64,000 nt of DNA from Thalassospiraceae bacterium LMO-JJ14 (GTDB taxonomy: Bacteria > Pseudomonadota > Alphaproteobacteria > Rhodospirillales > Casp-alpha2), in the NCBI GenBank assembly GCA_021555105.2, contig CP134604.1:2232001-2296000 (forward strand), in the 5' to 3' direction. The notes beneath the pieces are model-generated. The model was given only the letters and a program-made list of their open reading frames with translations, was not told the origin of the DNA and searched no databases. The translations under genes and the position numbers were made by a program. Below are positions 60,252-64,000 of the stretch, one piece after another; the first letter of the stretch is position 1; every line of letters starts with the position of its first letter.

Positions 60252-61751
60252 GTGCCACAGATTTCCGACCACGCACCGTTATTGATGATCGCCGTCGATC
60301 GCGACAGCGCCGTGCCCATGCATCGTCAGGTATACGATCAGATCCGCGACGCCATCCTTGGCGGACGTCTGGCACCGGGGCGCAGGTTGCCGTCGACCCG
60401 CGCGCTCGCGGTTGAATTATCGGTATCCAGGAACACTGTACTGGCGGCGTTCGATCAGCTTTTCGCCGAGGGATATACGGAAGGCCATGTCGGTTCCGGT
60501 ACACGCGTATCCAGAGTGCTTCCCGAAGATGTACTGGCAGCGCGCACGCTCTCTGAAAAGCGCTCTGTCACCGAAACTGCACCCGACACGGAACTGTCCG
60601 TAAAGGGCCAGGCATTGTTGGCGGCAAAACCACGCATGCACAGATCTTCATCGGCGCATACCTTCCGTACAGGCTTGCCGGAAATCGACCGGTTTCCGTG
60701 GACACAATGGAGCCGCATGGTCGCCAAGTTCTGGCGCAATCCGCCACGGATGCTTGTATCTTACGGCGATCCCGGCGGACATATGCCGCTCAGGGTCGCC
60801 ATCGCGGAATATCTGCGTGCCGTGCGCGGTCTCGTCTGCGATGCCGAACAGGTTATCGTGACTGCGGGGGCGCAGCAGGCAATAGATCTGGCATCCCGTG
60901 CATTGCTCGATCCCGGCGACAAGGTCTGGATCGAAGATCCCGGCTATGCGGGCATCAAGGGTGTGCTGACGGCGACCGAGGCCGAGTTGGTGCCGCTACC
61001 GGTCGATGAGCAGGGGCTTGTGGTAGCCGAAGGAATCGCGCGCGCGCCCGACGCGCGGATGGCCGTCGTCACCCCGTCGCATCAGTATCCGCTGGGGGCG
61101 GTGATGAGCCTTGCGCGGCGTCTTGAACTTCTGGAATGGGCGGCGGAGAGCGGTGCGTGGGTACTGGAAGACGATTACGACAGTGAATACCGCTATGCGG
61201 GCCGCCCGCTGTCCGCTTTGCAGGGGCTGGATCACAGCGGCCGGGTGATCTATGTCGGTACCTTTTCCAAGGTCATGTTCCCGGCGATCCGGCTCGGTTA
61301 CATGGTGGTGCCGCCGTCGCTGGCGGAGCCGATCATCCGCATTCGCCGATCACTCGATGATCAGACGGCCATCGTCATGCAGCCGGTATTGGCGCAATTC
61401 ATCGAAAGCGGTCATTTCGCCGCGCACATCCGCCGCATGCGCATCCTCTATGCCGAGCGCCAGCAGGTTCTGATCGATACGGTCCGCAAGCACCTTTCCG
61501 ATGTTTTGGAAATTGCCCCCGATGAGGCCGGCATGCACATGGTCGCGTTGATTCGCCCTGAAGCGGGAATTTCCGATGCCGACGTTGCGGATGCCGCAGC
61601 CCGGGCAGGAGTAAGTGTTGATCCGCTGAGCGCGTTTTACCTGGGCACACCCGACCGCAACGGACTGGTGCTGGGATACGCCGGCTCGGAAACCCGCGAT
61701 ATCAAACGCAGCGTCGAGAAACTGGCCGCTGTGATTGGGAATATTCTCTGA
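60252..61751 (+). CDS. MocR-type transcriptional regulator (GntR HTH + aminotransferase-like domain)
   Basis: A 499-residue PdxR/MocR-type protein. GntR winged helix: HRQVYDQIRDAILGGRLAPG, RRLPSTRALAVELSVSRNT. A fold-type I PLP domain follows, with the Lys in VGTFSKVMFPAIRLGYMV and DDYDSEYRYAGRPLSAL. Members sense PLP or amino compounds and regulate adjacent genes. GTG at 60252 is chosen because GGAGG lies 5 nt before it; TTG 60240 is unlikely. The divergent GNAT gene is 100 nt away. Confidence 0.93.
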   Translation: MPQISDHAPLLMIAVDRDSAVPMHRQVYDQIRDAILGGRLAPGRRLPSTRALAVELSVSRNTVLAAFDQLFAEGYTEGHVGSGTRVSRVLPEDVLAARTLSEKRSVTETAPDTELSVKGQALLAAKPRMHRSSSAHTFRTGLPEIDRFPWTQWSRMVAKFWRNPPRMLVSYGDPGGHMPLRVAIAEYLRAVRGLVCDAEQVIVTAGAQQAIDLASRALLDPGDKVWIEDPGYAGIKGVLTATEAELVPLPVDEQGLVVAEGIARAPDARMAVVTPSHQYPLGAVMSLARRLELLEWAAESGAWVLEDDYDSEYRYAGRPLSALQGLDHSGRVIYVGTFSKVMFPAIRLGYMVVPPSLAEPIIRIRRSLDDQTAIVMQPVLAQFIESGHFAAHIRRMRILYAERQQVLIDTVRKHLSDVLEIAPDEAGMHMVALIRPEAGISDADVADAAARAGVSVDPLSAFYLGTPDRNGLVLGYAGSETRDIKRSVEKLAAVIGNIL

Positions 61752-61752
61752 G

Positions 61753-61839
61753 CGTCGTCCTGAACTTGATTCAGGATCCATATTTCGAGTCACGGACTTT
61801 GCCGGACTCTCAGGATTCCAAATCAAGCTTGCGATGACG
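61753..61839. repeat. Intergenic inverted-repeat element, type C
   Basis: The ends CGTCGTCCTGAACTTGATTC and (reverse) CGTCATCGCAAGCTTGATTT form an imperfect terminal inverted repeat of about 27 nt, with the internal palindrome CCTGAA-CTTGA-TTCAGG (61759-61775). This is the form of small dispersed elements found in alphaproteobacterial intergenic DNA. It lies between the MocR gene and phaC, after both stops. Confidence 0.55.
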
Positions 61840-61856
61840 GATGCAGTATATTCCGC

Positions 61857-63659
61857 TCAGTCCTCGGCCGTCATGGAAACATAGGTGCCGGGCGCATCGC
61901 AAAGAGCCTTGAGCTTGCCGTCGCCGGGTTTGCGGGCGTCGACCATTTCCTTGCCGTTCTGCTTCGTGATCCACTTTTCCCAATCCGGCCACCACGACCC
62001 GTCGTGCTGTTCGGCACCGGCCAGCCATTTGTCAGGATCGGCCGGCGTTTCGTCGTTGATCCAGTAGCAGTACTTGCCAGCCGCGGGCGGGTTGACGACA
62101 CCGGCGATATGGCCGGATGCGGAAAGCACGAAGCGGATCGGGCCTTTGTAAAGCTGCGTCGCCTTGTAGGTCGGAATCCACGGCGCGATGTGATCTTCGC
62201 GAGTCGAAATGATGTACGTCGGCACATCTATCTTGCGGAGGTCCAGCTTGACCCCTTCGATTTCGATACCGCCCGGTTCGACCAGTTTGTTGTCGAGATA
62301 CATGTTGCGCAGATAGAAGCTGTGCATGGCCGCCGGCATCCGTGTCGAGTCCGAATTCCAGTACAGCAGATCGAACGGGAACGGATCCTTGCCGAGCAGG
62401 TAGTTGTTGACCACGAACGACCACACAAGATCATTGGCCTTCATCATATTGAAGGTCGAGGCCATCTCGCTGCCTTCCAGATAGCCGCGGGAATTCATCT
62501 TGTCTTCGAGGTTCTTGAGCGAGGTGTCGTCGATGAACACACCAAGATCGCCGGCTTCCTCGAAGTCGACCATCGTCGTGAAGAAGGTGGCGGATTTGAC
62601 GCCCTTCATCTTTTTCGCCGCCATATAGGCAAGCGTGGTCGCAAGCAGGGTGCCGCCGATGCAATAGCCGATGGCGTTGACCTCGTCTTCGCCGGTTGCC
62701 TTCTTGATCGCTTCGATGGCGGCCAGCGGACCTTCAAGCATGTAATCGGTAAACGTTTTCATGGCCAGTTCGCGGTCCGGGTTGACCCAGGAAATCACGA
62801 ACACGGTGTTGCCTTGTTCAACGGCCCATTTGATGAACGAGTTTTTCTCGCGCAGATCGAGGATGTAAAACTTGTTGATCCACGGCGGGCAGATCAGCAA
62901 CGGCGTCTTGGCGACTTTTTCCGTCGTCGGCGTGTACTGGATCAGCTCCATCAAGTCATTGCGGAAGACAACCTTGCCCGGCGACGTGGCGACATTTTTG
63001 CCGACTTCGAAGGCATCGGCATCGGTCATCTTGATCGAGAGTTTTCCGCCGCCGCGCTCCAGATCCTCAAGCAGGTTGCGCAGACCGTTGACGAGGTTCT
63101 CGCCATGGCTCTCGATGGTCGTCTGCAGCACTTCGGGGTTGGTCATCACGAAATTGGTCGGCGACAGCGCATCGACATACTGCTTGGTGAAGAACTCGAC
63201 CTTCTTGTGGGTTTTCTTGTCCAGGCCCTCGACGTCGCTGACGGTGGATTCCATCCAGTTCGATGTCAGCAGGTAGGACTGCTTGATAAAATCGAAGACT
63301 TCGTTTTCCCAGGCTTCGTTCTTGAAACGGCGATCGTCGCGCTCCGGCTCGACAACGGGTTCGGTATCCTGACCCATCATGCGGCTCGCGGTGTTCTGCC
63401 AGAGCTTCATATAGTCCTGCCAGAGGTGCATGTTGGCTTCGACCATTTTATGCGGCTGGGTCATCATCTTGGAGGTCATCTCGAAAAACGCCGTACCGAT
63501 GTTCAGCGGGTCGTCGATGCCGACGGAAGACTTGCCGGGCTGGGAATGACTGCTCAGGAATTCCTGCACGAGGCGCTGCGAGCGCTCGGCGATATCGGCC
63601 ATCGTTTCCGAAATCTGGGACTCATCGATATCGACTTTTTGCTTGGATTGATCAGTCAT
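61857..63659 (-). CDS. phaC: Class I poly(3-hydroxyalkanoate) polymerase (PHA synthase)
   Basis: At 600 residues it fits class I PhaC. It polymerises 3-hydroxyacyl-CoA into PHA granules. The lipase-like box has the catalytic Cys in AIGYCIGGTLLATTLAY; the catalytic Asp lies in STREDHIAPW and His in SGHIAGVVNPPA. SWVNPDRELAMKTFTDYM is also conserved. The phasin gene is 31 kb away in this window. A TGC-N3-GCA palindrome lies 139 nt upstream of the ATG. No phaA, phaB or phaZ gene is adjacent. Confidence 0.96.
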   Translation of the reverse strand: MTDQSKQKVDIDESQISETMADIAERSQRLVQEFLSSHSQPGKSSVGIDDPLNIGTAFFEMTSKMMTQPHKMVEANMHLWQDYMKLWQNTASRMMGQDTEPVVEPERDDRRFKNEAWENEVFDFIKQSYLLTSNWMESTVSDVEGLDKKTHKKVEFFTKQYVDALSPTNFVMTNPEVLQTTIESHGENLVNGLRNLLEDLERGGGKLSIKMTDADAFEVGKNVATSPGKVVFRNDLMELIQYTPTTEKVAKTPLLICPPWINKFYILDLREKNSFIKWAVEQGNTVFVISWVNPDRELAMKTFTDYMLEGPLAAIEAIKKATGEDEVNAIGYCIGGTLLATTLAYMAAKKMKGVKSATFFTTMVDFEEAGDLGVFIDDTSLKNLEDKMNSRGYLEGSEMASTFNMMKANDLVWSFVVNNYLLGKDPFPFDLLYWNSDSTRMPAAMHSFYLRNMYLDNKLVEPGGIEIEGVKLDLRKIDVPTYIISTREDHIAPWIPTYKATQLYKGPIRFVLSASGHIAGVVNPPAAGKYCYWINDETPADPDKWLAGAEQHDGSWWPDWEKWITKQNGKEMVDARKPGDGKLKALCDAPGTYVSMTAED

Positions 63660-64000
63660 TTAAACACCTATCAGAAGCCTTTGATAAACAAGAGAAACCG
63701 CTAAACGTGCCGGATGGAAACGTGAAGGCTTGAACACGCTTCCGGCACGGGTCACTGCCGATAAAGCCAGCTTGAAATTTGTATATCGCCATGCTTATTG
63801 TGCAATGCAACATATTTGCATGTTTGTAAAGATTTAACCCTTTGGGAGCAATGTAAAATCTTGCGCTCATTGTATGTTATGCTTTCAATAGCGCAGGATA
63901 ACAGAATAATAGGCCCGATCAGGGGCTGGCATGGCAGTGTGCTTGTGCCATAAGGTTGCCGGGTAGGGCATATCCGGCAGGAAATAACGAGGGAGCTTAG
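63660..64000. other. phaC upstream region and start of the next, divergent gene's leader
   Basis: 341 nt with no credible gene. It holds the TGC-N3-GCA palindrome of phaC (63798-63812), an inverted repeat TGCAA-N5-TTGCA (63806-63820), and at the very end a strong ribosome-binding site GAGGGAG (63989-63995) on the plus strand, so a gene is expected to start at about base 64001. The phaC promoter could not be fixed with certainty. Confidence 0.5.
63798..63812 (-). promoter_or_regulatory. TGC-N3-GCA palindrome upstream of phaC, candidate PHA-regulator operator
   Basis: On the minus strand TGTTGCATTGCACAA has the 7-1-7 layout of the phasin-promoter palindrome, with 5 of 7 pairs matching and the same TGCA-N-TGCA heart. 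It partly covers a weak TTGCAT -35-like box that has TATACA 19 nt later. PhaR-like control is inferred. Confidence 0.5.

Noticed and set aside
62004-63704. Plus-strand open frame (566 codons) opposite phaC
   Set aside because: Mirror of the well-supported phaC gene; no domain evidence.

Overview
The window looks like chromosomal DNA of a moderately GC-rich alphaproteobacterium, most likely a Rhodospirillales-type marine or aquatic lineage. Supporting markers are MipZ (the alphaproteobacterial division-plane ATPase), the run NDUFA12 - MlaD - DUF2155 followed by aat - accC - accB - aroQ, a class I PHA synthase with a phasin, ClpS-ClpA, and a B12-dependent class II ribonucleotide reductase with a C-terminal Cys-rich tail. 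The genus assignment is inference; there is no rRNA or tRNA in the window.

Layout. 1-13205: the 3' 13 kb of a giant (more than 4,400 residue) Cys-free surface or secreted protein. It has ten LamG-like modules, cadherin-like modules, two different seven-repeat propellers, a passenger-like beta-solenoid region and two RTX modules. A TIGR03032-family gene follows 5 nt later. 14.4-15.9 kb: an AT-richer island with two orphan lipoproteins, one of them an alpha/beta hydrolase. 15.9-21.0 kb: mostly minus-strand catabolic genes (DsbA-family isomerase, acyl-CoA synthetase, GH114-like protein, L-2-hydroxyglutarate-dehydrogenase-like flavoprotein). 21.2-25.7 kb: a molybdopterin oxidoreductase, mipZ, a VWA-domain protein and a membrane J-domain protein. 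25.8-30.2 kb: UDP-sugar dehydrogenase, phosphomannomutase, gamma-glutamylcyclotransferase-like protein and a D,D-carboxypeptidase with a SPOR domain. 30.6-34.2 kb: phasin, clpS, clpA. 34.3-41.7 kb: two DJ-1/PfpI-fold genes (one an AraC-type regulator), a CoA transferase, a duplicated Cys-motif periplasmic protein, a FemAB-like acyltransferase, a cobalamin-binding-type protein, RidA and a response-regulator/metallo-beta-lactamase fusion. 41.9-45.6 kb: nrdJ. 46.2-52.6 kb: NDUFA12, two MCE proteins, DUF2155, a Rieske fusion protein, then aat-accC-accB-aroQ. 52.8-64 kb: a ThiS-ThiG fusion, TetR regulator, thioredoxin-fold protein, threonine aldolase, DEAD-box helicase, alpha/beta hydrolase, MeaB, GNAT, MocR-type regulator and phaC.

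Themes. The window has a PHA storage thread: phasin and phaC lie 30 kb apart but share a TGC-N3-GCA palindrome upstream. It has a cobalamin thread (nrdJ, MeaB, a cobalamin-binding-type protein) and an envelope thread (PBP5-type carboxypeptidase, MlaD proteins, sugar-nucleotide genes, MipZ). Most genes are ordinary core functions. The unusual material is the giant protein and its partner, the AT-rich lipoprotein island, several domain fusions (REC-MBL, Rieske-helical, ThiS-ThiG), a second MCE gene and three types of intergenic palindromic element. No CRISPR array, insertion sequence, integrase or phage gene was recognised.
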